64,000 nt of DNA, taken from the NCBI GenBank assembly GCA_016183425.1, contig JACPEP010000042.1, positions 87,794 through 151,793 on the forward strand, given 5' to 3'. A program made the translations under genes and the position numbers. The DNA comes from Chloroflexota bacterium. Lineage in GTDB: Bacteria; Chloroflexota; Dehalococcoidia; JACPEP01. This document shows positions 1 through 8,691 of the stretch, piece after piece. The notes beneath the pieces were generated by a model, which was given only the letters and a program-made list of their open reading frames with translations, had not been told where the DNA came from and did no database searches. The first letter of the stretch is position 1. Each line of letters starts with the position of its first letter.

Positions 1-1
1 T

Positions 2-469
2 CCCGCTCACCAACCCAACACGGTCATCATCTCCAATGGTTTCGCCTCTATGGGCATAGGCTTGCCGGGGGCTATTGCCGCCAAGTTGGTATATCCGGAG
101 CGGCGGGTCGTGGTGGTGGTGGGGGACGGTGGGTTCCTAATGAACTGTCAAGAAATGGAAACGGCGCGACGCCTTGGAGTGCCTCTGGTGGTGGTGGTGT
201 GGGTAGATGGAGCCTACGGCGTAGTAGAGTGGAACCAGAAGCGCCACTACGGAGAGACCTTCGGCGTCTCCTTCTCTAACCCCGATTTTGTGCGTCTGGC
301 ACAGGCTTTCGACTTCGAAGCCTATAAACCTCAGACGGCGACTGATTTTTTACCCTTGCTCCAACATTGCCTGGAATCCCAAGGACCCTGTCTCATCGAA
401 GTGCCCATCGACTACGGGCAGAATCAATGGCTTACGGAACGACTGGGAAGTATTATCCAGCCTTTGTAA
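2..469 (+). CDS. acetolactate synthase-like TPP enzyme, C-terminal part (cut by window edge)
   Basis: The reading frame is open from base 2, so the gene begins before the window; 155 residues of the C-terminal thiamine-diphosphate domain are visible. The TPP/Mg motif starts at GDGGF and continues to the N of MNCQE. The preceding SNGFASMGIGLPGAIAAKL block closely matches catabolic (AlsS-type) acetolactate synthases, which condense two pyruvates into acetolactate. A second TPP enzyme lies at 11169. The substrate cannot be settled without the N-terminal half. It converges on the enoyl-CoA hydratase gene 55 bp downstream. Confidence 0.8.
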   Translation, partial: PAHQPNTVIISNGFASMGIGLPGAIAAKLVYPERRVVVVVGDGGFLMNCQEMETARRLGVPLVVVVWVDGAYGVVEWNQKRHYGETFGVSFSNPDFVRLAQAFDFEAYKPQTATDFLPLLQHCLESQGPCLIEVPIDYGQNQWLTERLGSIIQPL

Positions 470-524
470 TAGATGGTGGTTTTCCCCTGGTAAACCATAA
501 GGTTAGCCCAGCCAGCTATCGAAT

Positions 525-1355
525 TTAGATGCCGCCCCAGGGTTCGTTCAATTTCTTGAGACCATCGGCCAGGCCATATTTTTCCACGGCCTCTCGATAG
601 CCATAGCCCTGGCCGAAATGGCTCAGGCTATCGAACTCGCCGCCGTACTCCAGGGATAGCCGAAAACCCATGGCATCGAAGGTGCGGCTCACCACTCGTT
701 TGGAGAGAGATAAAAGCTCGGGATGCATGCCGGCGATGCGTTTGGCGATCTTGCTGGTCTCCTCTTCCAGCTTGTCTTTGGAAAAACAGTAGTTGGCGAA
801 GCCGTAGCGGAGGCACTCCTCGCCGCTGAGGATGCGACCGAAGGACATCTCCTTGGCTATCTTGAGGCCAGCGTGCCACGAATAGATGGCGATGGTATCT
901 CCGCTGGCCATCCACCGCGTGGGCGGATAGCCATAGCGCAGGTCGTCGGACACCACCATCAGGTCGCAAATGGCGGCCAACTCGCTGGCTCCGGCCAGAC
1001 AATAGCCGTGCACCTGGGCGATAACCGGCTTCCACAGGTTCCAGATATTAAACCAGTACTCGATATGGCCTTGAACGTGAGCCCGACTGTTCCAGATACT
1101 CCGGCCATACTCCTTCCGCCCCCGCGGCCCGGTGAGCCCCTCCCCGCTTCCCAGGTCGTAGCCAGCCGAGAAGCAACGCCCGGCACCCTTAATAATGATC
1201 ACCCTGACATTGCCATCCCGCTCCGCCTCCTTCAAGGCGTTGTCTAGCTCCGCCAGCAGAGGCCACCCCAGGGGGTTCATCCGCTGAGGGTCGTTTAGGG
1301 TGATGCGGCAAACGCCATCCCCGTCCACCTCGTAGATAATCTTCTCGTAAGCCAT
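525..1355 (-). CDS. enoyl-CoA hydratase/isomerase family protein
   Basis: A 276-residue crotonase-fold protein. Visible features are an oxyanion-hole block around FSAGYDLG (about residue 63) and the second backbone amide in HGYCLAGASELA (about residue 115), which together bind the CoA thioester. The usual catalytic acids of classical hydratases are not evident: the loop expected to hold them reads YGYPPTRWMASG. The reaction may therefore be an isomerase, hydrolase or decarboxylase variant rather than plain hydration. The ATG at 1355 is preceded by a purine-rich site (GAAAGGAGAAG). It appears to be transcribed alone. Confidence 0.85.
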   Translation of the reverse strand: MAYEKIIYEVDGDGVCRITLNDPQRMNPLGWPLLAELDNALKEAERDGNVRVIIIKGAGRCFSAGYDLGSGEGLTGPRGRKEYGRSIWNSRAHVQGHIEYWFNIWNLWKPVIAQVHGYCLAGASELAAICDLMVVSDDLRYGYPPTRWMASGDTIAIYSWHAGLKIAKEMSFGRILSGEECLRYGFANYCFSKDKLEEETSKIAKRIAGMHPELLSLSKRVVSRTFDAMGFRLSLEYGGEFDSLSHFGQGYGYREAVEKYGLADGLKKLNEPWGGI

Positions 1356-1393
1356 TCCTCTTCTCCTTTCAAATCGGAATTAAAACTGCCGTG

Positions 1394-1419
1394 CCTAAGG
1401 AAAGACGCCCCTCCTTAGG
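1394..1419. other. inverted repeat in intergenic region
   Basis: Arms CCTAAGGA and TCCTTAGG are perfect over 8 bp with a 10-nt loop and are nested inside a wider CCGTGC/GCACGG pair. The region lies between the hydratase start and the end of the glycosyltransferase operon. No U-tract follows, so it could be a weak terminator for the leftward operon or an operator for the hydratase. Nothing else was recognised in 1356-1594. Confidence 0.4.
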
Positions 1420-1594
1420 AGGGCAATTTAGCACGGCCTCCCTGCTCTGTCAACCTGCCCACGGAACGGAACTGGCGCTGAGGGGGAACCCTTGCTTTTT
1501 AGCCATTTCACTCTTCCCGTATATGCCAGAGAGTGACATAAGAGCGAGGAGGGAGGTCGCTGCGTAAGAGAGGGCCGGAAGGGTTGAGTACACC

Positions 1595-2896
1595 CTATTG
1601 TAGAAAGGGAATCAAACGCCGGGCCACATCTCCCTCCAAAAGGAACAGGCCGCCAAAGAGAAGGATGAATAGAAGGCTCTGGTGCCGAGTAGAAAGCAGC
1701 TCTCTAAGTCCCAAGACTGAGAAAAGGGAGAGGGGTACCAGGGCGGGGAAGAGGTAACGCCCTTGAGGCTGGATGTAGCGAAGATTGTAATATAACATGC
1801 TCAAGAACACCAGTGCTATGGTAGCTATCATGATGAGAAGGGCCGATCTTTGAAGAGATGTCATGGTTTCGGAGCGCGCCCTGGCGAGGAAAAGTATGCA
1901 TCCCAAAAGGGCCACCACACTAAGGAGGCCAAAGACAATGTAGGTGCCTCTGTCCGCGGGAACGCCCATCCAGCCCAACTGCACCCAGAAGCTTTTGAAG
2001 CCCACGGTGACAAGGTGCCGGGCCATGGCCAGGTCGAAGACGCCTGGGATGGGCTGCCCCACCACCACCATGTCGTGACGGGTCAATCCCGTGAGATCGG
2101 CCAGTCCGTATATCAAAACGTTTCGCAAAAACCACCATCCCGAGATCCCCAGCCCCAGGAGATAGATCCCCCCCAGGCGGAGCCAGTGGCTCTGGGAAGG
2201 TGCACGCCCCGCACCTAACACGAAAGGAAGGGGCACCAGGAGGAGAACAATGTAGATGGTGGTCTTGGTGAGGAGAGCCAGACCCAGTGTAAGGCCCAGA
2301 GCCAAACTTGTCCCTTCCTTTATTCTCCCTTGTCGCTGCTCTTGCAACGCTGTGACGGCCAGGAAAAGAAAGGTAGCCAGCACCAGCTCCGCCAAGGTGT
2401 CGTTGTTTATGGCGGCGGTCATGGCGGTGTGCTGGGGCACCGCCGCCATAAAGGCGGCGGTGCCTAGGGCAACGAGGTTGGGAAACACCCTGGCTGCCAA
2501 AACATAGGCCATCACCAGAAGGAGCGCCCCTAAAACGAGGGAAAGGAGACGCAGGGCCACTACCTGTTGCTCCAGAGAAAGAAAGGTGGTAAGTCGGTAT
2601 ACCGGAGCGGCCAAAAGATAGTAAAGGGGAGGTTGATGGGACTCGTAACGGATAGCGTCGATGGACATTTGGGGGGGAAAGCGAGCCGCCTTTAGCGCCT
2701 CTAGGTAGGCTTGGTCATAGTCGCCTACCTTCAGAACGGGCAGCCCCTGTCCGGTAGCCACGTCTCGGATATAGTTGAAGTGGGCCGGCTCATCCGGGGC
2801 CTGCCAGGAAGGTGTCCTTACGGCAAAGGTTATTCCCAGAAGCAGGTAGACGAGGATAATGCCGCTCAGCCAGAGAGAAGGATGAGAAAGGCGCAG
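1595..2896 (-). CDS. PMT/ArnT (GT39)-like membrane glycosyltransferase
   Basis: A polytopic membrane protein with about ten hydrophobic segments and the PMT_2-type N-terminal loop SWQAPDEPAHFNY after the first helix; the D-E pair is the usual catalytic/metal site of lipid-linked sugar transferases (GT-C fold). The nearest conventional start, GTG 2761, would remove that helix and motif. The frame is open back to a CTG at 2896, just past the upstream gene's stop, so the true start is probably there or is an overlapping rare codon. It is the last gene of the rmlD-GT2-GT2 operon and probably transfers a sugar from a polyprenyl-phosphate carrier on the outer face of the membrane. Confidence 0.75.
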   Translation of the reverse strand: MRLSHPSLWLSGIILVYLLLGITFAVRTPSWQAPDEPAHFNYIRDVATGQGLPVLKVGDYDQAYLEALKAARFPPQMSIDAIRYESHQPPLYYLLAAPVYRLTTFLSLEQQVVALRLLSLVLGALLLVMAYVLAARVFPNLVALGTAAFMAAVPQHTAMTAAINNDTLAELVLATFLFLAVTALQEQRQGRIKEGTSLALGLTLGLALLTKTTIYIVLLLVPLPFVLGAGRAPSQSHWLRLGGIYLLGLGISGWWFLRNVLIYGLADLTGLTRHDMVVVGQPIPGVFDLAMARHLVTVGFKSFWVQLGWMGVPADRGTYIVFGLLSVVALLGCILFLARARSETMTSLQRSALLIMIATIALVFLSMLYYNLRYIQPQGRYLFPALVPLSLFSVLGLRELLSTRHQSLLFILLFGGLFLLEGDVARRLIPFLQ

Positions 2897-2897
2897 G

Positions 2898-4076
2898 TCA
2901 CTCCCTTCCGTAGAGCCAAAAATAGAGGCGGTGCCACCAGGCTTCTCCTGAGATGGGCATTTGGATAATACGGCCTCGCCACCTCGTGGTATAGCTGCCG
3001 CCAGGCTTCATGAAGCTGGTGATGTAGGCGAGAGCAAAGAGTAGAGCAGCCAGGACAAGGACCCACTGAAACAGCGTCGGCAATAACACCTTTACCAGCA
3101 GACTCACCACCGCCAGGGCAAAGCTGGCCAACATTAGCTGCCCAGGGGAGGAAGGGCGGAGACGTTGTAACCCCCAAGGAATGCCAGTAAAAGGAGCCCC
3201 TTTCCTTCTCCGGGGGCTGTCCATTTTTTGTAACAGGTCTTCCAATTGCTGGCGGAACTTGGGGGACATCCCCATGGCTGCCTCCTGCTCCGTTACCTGC
3301 CTAGAGGACACATTATATTTTAGCACCTGGGATGGCGCGCCGCTACCTGGTTCGGTTCTCTGCCCCCGATATCGCCACCACAGGCCGACCACACGGGCCA
3401 ACATGGATAGGGAATCCCGAATCGGGTTCACCTTGCTTTCGGCATGATGCCAGTAGGGAACCGGAATCTGGACTACGGTAAAGCCTCGATTCCGGGCTAA
3501 AAAGAGCACCTCCACATCATAGGCGAAGCCGTTAATAGTTACCTGGGAGAAGATGCTGTAGGCCACCTCCCGAGAAAAGGCTTTGAAGCCGCTTTGGGTA
3601 TCCTGCACTCCTGGTATGACCAGAAGTTGCACCAAGAGATTGAAGGCCCGACCTAAAATATGGCGATAAAAGGGCTCATGGATACGCCGGGCTCCGGCCA
3701 CCTCTCTTGAGGCGATGACCACCGGGTATCCCTCCTTCAGAAGGGCCACGAAGCGGTCTATCTCTTCCACGGGCACCGGGAGATCGGCATCGCATTGGAG
3801 GACGAATTCCCCCCGGGCGGCCAGCATCCCGGTCTTGACGGCATATCCCTTGCCTCGGTGTGGGTTGGAGAGGAGGCGAATATTGGGGTGCTGCTGGGCG
3901 AAACGCGCCACCAGCCCTGCCGTGTCGTCGCGGCTGCCGTCGTCCACCACCATCACCTCCGTCGAATATGCCTTTTTCTCCAAATAGCTGGTGATGGCTT
4001 CCAAGGTAGTCTGAATCCGCTTCTCCTCGTTGTAAGCTGGGATGACCACAGAGACCTGGATGGGTGGGGAGGACAT
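2898..4076 (-). CDS. GT2 glycosyltransferase (dolichol/polyprenyl-phosphate sugar synthase type) with C-terminal membrane domain
   Basis: The first ~250 residues are a GT-A domain like DPM1 or GtrB: SVVIPAYNEEKR at the start, VVDDGSRDDT, and the metal-binding DAD of QCDADLPVP. It probably loads a sugar onto polyprenyl phosphate for the GT39-like enzyme encoded next. After residue ~290 comes an unrelated tail with two hydrophobic segments and a short soluble end, which looks like a fused small membrane protein. The ATG at 4076 lies 2 bp after the stop of the upstream GT2 gene; the longer open frame upstream lies over that gene and is spurious. Confidence 0.85.
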   Translation of the reverse strand: MSSPPIQVSVVIPAYNEEKRIQTTLEAITSYLEKKAYSTEVMVVDDGSRDDTAGLVARFAQQHPNIRLLSNPHRGKGYAVKTGMLAARGEFVLQCDADLPVPVEEIDRFVALLKEGYPVVIASREVAGARRIHEPFYRHILGRAFNLLVQLLVIPGVQDTQSGFKAFSREVAYSIFSQVTINGFAYDVEVLFLARNRGFTVVQIPVPYWHHAESKVNPIRDSLSMLARVVGLWWRYRGQRTEPGSGAPSQVLKYNVSSRQVTEQEAAMGMSPKFRQQLEDLLQKMDSPRRRKGAPFTGIPWGLQRLRPSSPGQLMLASFALAVVSLLVKVLLPTLFQWVLVLAALLFALAYITSFMKPGGSYTTRWRGRIIQMPISGEAWWHRLYFWLYGRE

Positions 4077-4078
4077 AG

Positions 4079-5038
4079 TCAAGGTCTTGGTCCGTTGCCG
4101 GGTGCGCTGAGGCGGGACTCTATTTCCTCTATAGAAACGCGCCGCTGGGCCTGAATGTGTTGTCGCTTGACCAGCATTCGGGGGAGCATGGTCAGGGCCG
4201 CCAGTTGGCCCCGCAGCCGCGCTCGAGCGGCGGGCTCTCTCCAATGGCGCAGGGACTGGCTGACGTAGCCTAGCTGAGCGCCCAGGATGTCCCGCCAGTA
4301 GCGACGCAGTAGAGGAGAGGGCATATCCTTGACGATGACATTGATGAAGTTTTGGCCGCACAGGAAGCTGGCCAAAGGCCCCCCGCCGGTGGCGCTCAGG
4401 TGATGATACACCCGGGCGGAAGGGATGAAAGCGCAGCGATAGCCCCGCAATTGTCCCCGAAAAGCCAGGTCCACGTCCTCGCAGTAGCCCTTGAAGTCCT
4501 CGTCGAAAAGGCCGATGTCATCCAGCATACGGCGCTGGTAAGCCGCCGCCCCCCCGCAAGGGCCAAAAACCTCTTCCACTATATCGTACTGGCCGTTATC
4601 CCGCTGCCAAACACCCCGGTTGCCGGGCACTCCATCACGACCGTAGAAGTCTCCGGCGGAGTGTAGGATACCCCGCTGCCGAAAAAGGAGCAGCTTGCTG
4701 GCCGCCATCCCCGCCTCCGAGTGTGCCTCCAGTCCCCTTACCAACTCCTCCAGCCAAGTAGGCTCTGCTTCAGTATCGTTGTTGAGGAGGACGACCACCT
4801 CACCCTGGGAACAGCGGATGCCTTGGTTCACAGCGCCGGCGAAGAAACGATTGCTGGGCAGGGGGATGACCTGCACTTCTGGGAACTCACGCAGCAAAGC
4901 CAGGCTCTGATCATGAGAGCCATTGTCCACCACTACCACCTGGAAGTCGTTGTAGGTCTGTCTCCGTAAAGAGTCCAGGCATACCGCCAGATAGGGGGCA
5001 CCGTTCCAGTTAGGGATGATAACGGAGACGCGGGGCAT
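4079..5038 (-). CDS. GT2 family glycosyltransferase (rhamnosyltransferase-like)
   Basis: A 319-residue GT-A enzyme. Visible motifs are VSVIIPNWNGAPYL, VVVDNGSHDQS, the NND metal site in VVLLNNDTEAEP, and an acceptor-side block GYCEDVDLAFR. Proteins of this type add rhamnose or similar sugars to cell-surface polysaccharide. It lies 4 bp downstream of rmlD, which makes dTDP-rhamnose, supporting a rhamnosyltransferase role; the donor remains inferred. Confidence 0.85.
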   Translation of the reverse strand: MPRVSVIIPNWNGAPYLAVCLDSLRRQTYNDFQVVVVDNGSHDQSLALLREFPEVQVIPLPSNRFFAGAVNQGIRCSQGEVVVLLNNDTEAEPTWLEELVRGLEAHSEAGMAASKLLLFRQRGILHSAGDFYGRDGVPGNRGVWQRDNGQYDIVEEVFGPCGGAAAYQRRMLDDIGLFDEDFKGYCEDVDLAFRGQLRGYRCAFIPSARVYHHLSATGGGPLASFLCGQNFINVIVKDMPSPLLRRYWRDILGAQLGYVSQSLRHWREPAARARLRGQLAALTMLPRMLVKRQHIQAQRRVSIEEIESRLSAPGNGPRP

Positions 5039-5042
5039 GGCG

Positions 5043-5894
5043 TCAGCCTTTCTGGTAGAGAACCTGTTCGGCTATGAAATGACGGAGGGCCTCCTGCCAC
5101 GGCCGAAGGGCAATGCCCAACTGGGCACCACAATAGTTGTGAAGACGGCTCTGGAGGGGAGGTCGAGAGGGCCGAACGTACTCGGCGGCGGAAATGGGCA
5201 CCAGCTCCACATGCTCCCTCCCCGCCAGCTTCAATATTGTTTGAGCATACTCAAAGCGGGAGCAGCCGCCGCTGTTGGTCAGATGGTAAGTACCATATAC
5301 CCTAAGGTCTAGCAATTGTCCTATGGCCTGGGCCAGGTCGGGAGCATAGGTGGGGGAGGCTACCTCGTCCATGACCATAGGAAGGCGGCTCTCGCCCTGC
5401 GCCTTCTCCAAAATCTTAAGGACGAAGTTGCGGCCGCCGCGCCCGAAGAGCCAGGAGGTGCGCACAACGTAGAACCTGTGCAGCAATTGCCGGACGTAAT
5501 CCTCCCCTGCCAGCTTAGAAGCCCCGTAGGGATTTACAGGATGAGGGGTATCGAATTCCCAGTAGGGAGAATCCTTGGCACCGTCGAATACCTCGTTGGT
5601 GCTAATGTAGACCAACTCTGCCCTGGCCCTTAAGCAACCCAGGGCCACATTGCGGGTGCCTAGAGCGTTGACCTCCAGGGCGCGTTGAGGATCCAGGGCG
5701 CAGCCATCTACATGAGTCATGGCGGCACAGTGAATAACCACCTCGGGCTCGCTGTCAGCGATAGCCTGGCTCACCTCCCTTTTGGTAATATCGTATTCCG
5801 GTTTGTCCAGGGCGATAACCTGGTGCCTTTCGGACAGAACCTCTTTTAGCTCCTGGCCCAGTTGCCCCCGACTGCCCGTGATGGCGATACGCAC
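5043..5894 (-). CDS. rmlD: dTDP-4-dehydrorhamnose reductase
   Basis: A 283-residue extended short-chain dehydrogenase. It has the N-terminal nucleotide site TGSRGQLG, the catalytic YGASK pair (about residues 158-162) and a family-typical HVDGCALDP block. RmlD performs the last step of dTDP-L-rhamnose synthesis. rmlA, B and C are not in the window. It is the first gene of the leftward polysaccharide operon, with a strong GC-rich hairpin upstream separating it from the cytochrome gene. Confidence 0.9.
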   Translation of the reverse strand: MRIAITGSRGQLGQELKEVLSERHQVIALDKPEYDITKREVSQAIADSEPEVVIHCAAMTHVDGCALDPQRALEVNALGTRNVALGCLRARAELVYISTNEVFDGAKDSPYWEFDTPHPVNPYGASKLAGEDYVRQLLHRFYVVRTSWLFGRGGRNFVLKILEKAQGESRLPMVMDEVASPTYAPDLAQAIGQLLDLRVYGTYHLTNSGGCSRFEYAQTILKLAGREHVELVPISAAEYVRPSRPPLQSRLHNYCGAQLGIALRPWQEALRHFIAEQVLYQKG

Positions 5895-5949
5895 TTACCA
5901 CCTTCCTTTATATGGCCAATTATACCCTAAGCACGCGGCACCAGAAAGT

Positions 5950-5988
5950 GGGGGCGGCCCCCCCGCCATAGGCAGGGGGGCCGCCCCC
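5950..5988. terminator. GC-rich hairpin between cytochrome gene and rmlD
   Basis: Perfect 14-bp arms (GGGGGCGGCCCCCC and its complement) with an 11-nt loop. It lies 28 bp past the stop of the leftward cytochrome c gene and upstream of rmlD, so it probably ends the first transcript. There is no clear U-tract. Confidence 0.6.
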
Positions 5989-6016
5989 GAGATGCTTCTG
6001 TTCAGACCAAAGCCGG

Positions 6017-7855
6017 TTATTGAGCCAGGCTCTGAACAAAGGCGATTATCGCCCGCATTTCGGTGTCAGTGAGACTGAAGGGAGGCATAATGCCGCTCCC
6101 CTTGCTCACCGCAGATTGGATGACGTCGGCTTCGTGCCAGTGGGTCAGCCGGGGTCCAATTCCCCCTTCGCCAGCGGGGCCATGACAGGCCGCGCAGCCC
6201 TTGCTGGTGAAAAGGGCGCTTCCTTGAGCCACCAGAGCGGCATCCAGAGATGGTCGAGCCGTAACGGGAGGCATGGCAGGCATACCCGGCATCTCCGGCG
6301 CTGCGGGCATCGCCGCTGGAGGCATGACGGGCGGCGCCGCCGGTCGACGGGGTTCGATGGACTCGTAGAACTCGTGGGTCAGGTCGTGGAAAGCCTCGGA
6401 GACCTTAGTAATCGCCCCCTGGGTGGCCGCCAGGTCCTGGGCCCTGAGTCCCTTTTCCACACCATGGATAGCTTCTTCCAGCTCGCCGATGGGGTGCTTC
6501 ATCTCCTTAGGCCAGTCCACGTGGCCGAAGAGAGCCTCCAGGCGGTCCACCTTCTCCAGGCCGATGCGCCGCCCCGAGTCCTGCCCCTTGGCCCAGTTGG
6601 CCACCTGATCTCGAAGGTCGTTGACGTTGCCCCAGATGTCCTGATAGGTGACGTGGACGACGGCGTGGGCTTTCATGCCCCGCCGCCCGGCTATCCACCT
6701 GTCGTAGAAGTCGTGGGTGAGGCTGTGGGAGGCCTCGGAAACCTTTGCCAGGGCTGCTTGAGTGGCCGCCACATCCTTAGCTTGGAGACCCTCCTTCACT
6801 GCCCCCAGGGCCTCCTTAAGCTCCACCACCGAGCCCACCATGATCCCCGGCCAGACAATGTGGGGTATCACCCAGCCCATGCGATCCACCTTTTCCAACG
6901 AGATGCGCCGCCCCAGATCGTCCCCCGCGGCCCAGTTGGCCACCTGGGTTCGAAGATCGGCGATGTTAGCAGAAATATCTACATAGCCGATATGGGGCAT
7001 CACGTGGCCCACCACGCCTTGAGTCCCGGCCACCCAGTCGTCATAAAAGGCATGGGTCAGGTCATGAAAGGCATTGCTCACCTTCTGCAGGGCTGCTTGA
7101 GTGGCCGCCACGTTCTGAGCCTTGAGACCATCCTCCACCGGATGGAGCCCTTCGTGCATCCCCGTGGCTGCCATGTCCAGCTTGGCGGTGGGCCAGGGCA
7201 CATGGTGGAGAGTAGCCTCTAAACGCTCTATCTTCTCCAGAGCGATGCGCCGTCCTGAATCCTGTCCCTGGGCCCAGTTGGCCACCTGATCCCGAAGGTC
7301 GTTAAAGTTGCGCCAGGTGCCGTAGTACTCGATATGAATCAGGCCCCGTTTTTCCTCCGCGTCGGATATAATGGTTGCCGGAGGCGTCATGGGGTTTTGC
7401 ATCACCAGGGGATCCGATACGGCGTTGCCACCCCGCCACTGCGTCCAGGCGTAGGCGGAGACAGTTCCGTGAGGATGGTCAGGGTTCCATGGGTCAACTT
7501 GTACCACGACGACAAAGGGGCCTTCCGATGCTCCCGCCGCGACGCTATCATGGTACCACGACACATCTCGGCCATCAAAGGTGCCCCGGTTAACATTGGG
7601 GACTCCCGCCCAGGTTTCCACCAGTTTGGTTGCGTGAGGTACTCTAAACCTCAGATCTATGGCTTGTACCTTGCCATCGCTCTTGTTCTGGAGCCAGATA
7701 AGGTAGGTAATCTGGTCGCCCTTAACCTTCGCCGTCACCTTCGGCTGAAGGGGAGGCCACACCTCGTGGGCCGAGATACGGCTTGCGATGCCGCCGATGC
7801 TTGTCATGATGAAGAGTAATATGCCGATGACAAGCGCCCTTCTTTTCACTGACAT
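6017..7855 (-). CDS. exported cytochrome c with three ~114-residue helical repeats
   Basis: 612 residues. The N-terminus is a signal peptide or anchor (to about residue 29), followed by a beta-rich domain (35-150). Three repeats follow at about 175-275, 290-390 and 405-500; each begins DLRxQVANWA, continues GRRIxLEKxxR, and two of three end in a histidine-containing FHDLTH segment. A Pro/Met/Ala-rich linker (501-535) leads to a C-terminal class I cytochrome c with CAACH (554-558) and a likely axial Met near 590 in GIMPPF. The protein is exported and probably electron-carrying. The repeat domain was not recognised; its conserved His could bind another cofactor. The ATG follows a GGGGGGAAA site. 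Confidence 0.85.
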   Translation of the reverse strand: MSVKRRALVIGILLFIMTSIGGIASRISAHEVWPPLQPKVTAKVKGDQITYLIWLQNKSDGKVQAIDLRFRVPHATKLVETWAGVPNVNRGTFDGRDVSWYHDSVAAGASEGPFVVVVQVDPWNPDHPHGTVSAYAWTQWRGGNAVSDPLVMQNPMTPPATIISDAEEKRGLIHIEYYGTWRNFNDLRDQVANWAQGQDSGRRIALEKIERLEATLHHVPWPTAKLDMAATGMHEGLHPVEDGLKAQNVAATQAALQKVSNAFHDLTHAFYDDWVAGTQGVVGHVMPHIGYVDISANIADLRTQVANWAAGDDLGRRISLEKVDRMGWVIPHIVWPGIMVGSVVELKEALGAVKEGLQAKDVAATQAALAKVSEASHSLTHDFYDRWIAGRRGMKAHAVVHVTYQDIWGNVNDLRDQVANWAKGQDSGRRIGLEKVDRLEALFGHVDWPKEMKHPIGELEEAIHGVEKGLRAQDLAATQGAITKVSEAFHDLTHEFYESIEPRRPAAPPVMPPAAMPAAPEMPGMPAMPPVTARPSLDAALVAQGSALFTSKGCAACHGPAGEGGIGPRLTHWHEADVIQSAVSKGSGIMPPFSLTDTEMRAIIAFVQSLAQ

Positions 7856-7969
7856 GATTTCCCCCCTTTTTTCTTAGCTAGTACTACTTTATGGCCCAGC
7901 CTTCGAGGGAATGTACCTGAGGGGATACATCCGAAAGGTTCCAGGCGAGGCCAAAGACGCGGAAAAGCC

Positions 7970-8362
7970 CTAGCCAAGCAAACCGGTGCGCGGGGGCATC
8001 GGAGAGGGGTTTACGAACATCTCCTGAGGAAGAATATATGTAGAAGGTGTTAAGTAGACCAGGTTGGAGGTGGCTACACCTGGTAATTCGATGGAGATCA
8101 ACATGGAGAAGAACCTGCAGTTGATAGCAAGACCATGCCGCCCACACTTGCTAGAGACCTGATCCCCGCTGTCATCGGGTTTGGGACTTCCCACGGAAGG
8201 AAGAGGAGCGCCGTCCTTTTGTACTTCCTCAAGGGTGGCGCTACGAAAATGCCGACATTGAGATGTGAAGTGCTGACAGTGGGGCAGGAAAGAGGATAGG
8301 AAGAAGGAAGTGACCACTAACGGTATTAGCAGCCACGTTGCTCCGCCACGCTCCAGAGTCAC
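7970..8362 (-). CDS. possible exported small protein (uncertain)
   Basis: A 130-residue frame starting with GTG, preceded by AAGGAG at a plausible distance and by a strong promoter at 8428-8456. The first ~25 residues contain a hydrophobic segment (LLIPLVVTSFFLSSFL) like a signal peptide. The rest has no recognisable family and unremarkable composition, and a second frame overlaps its 3' part, so a decayed or frameshifted gene is possible. It may be the first gene of the cytochrome transcript. Confidence 0.35.
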   Translation of the reverse strand: MTLERGGATWLLIPLVVTSFFLSSFLPHCQHFTSQCRHFRSATLEEVQKDGAPLPSVGSPKPDDSGDQVSSKCGRHGLAINCRFFSMLISIELPGVATSNLVYLTPSTYILPQEMFVNPSPMPPRTGLLG

Positions 8363-8427
8363 TTGCCCCCCGCTCCTTCCAAGTGGTCTCGTTCCGTAAC
8401 GGCTACCTCTGCTTCTTAAGTAGTGCT

Positions 8428-8456
8428 ATATTATGATGTTCACATAGTACTGTCAA
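8428..8456 (-). promoter_or_regulatory. sigma70-type promoter (leftward)
   Basis: On the minus strand TTGACA and TAATAT are separated by exactly 17 bp. It should drive the small frame at 8362 and perhaps the cytochrome c gene at 7855. Confidence 0.7.
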
Positions 8457-8624
8457 GTACTTCACAAATCTCCCTTTTAGTGAAGAGTGCTTGGTTACTT
8501 TCAAACCGCCAGCCGAAGGCGTCGGCAGGTGGGTTCCGAATGTATAGCTTCAGACTTATGGTGGTTTGCTAAACAACGTAAATGCCCACGGCACCCATCG
8601 CCGGCAAGGAGCCGGGAGGAAATG

Positions 8625-8653
8625 GCGACAAAAGAGCCGCTTTCTGATACAAT
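8625..8653 (+). promoter_or_regulatory. probable promoter of the Lon-family gene
   Basis: GCGACA and TACAAT with a 17-bp spacer, 38 bp before the ATG at 8692. The -35 matches only its GACA half. Confidence 0.5.
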
Positions 8654-8691
8654 CCCCTTTGAGTGGAATGAAGCGACGTTAGGAGGGGAAA

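Noticed and set aside
6020..7222. 400-residue frame on the plus strand
   Set aside because: Antisense shadow of the repeat-containing cytochrome c gene; no family resemblance and a high-GC artefact.
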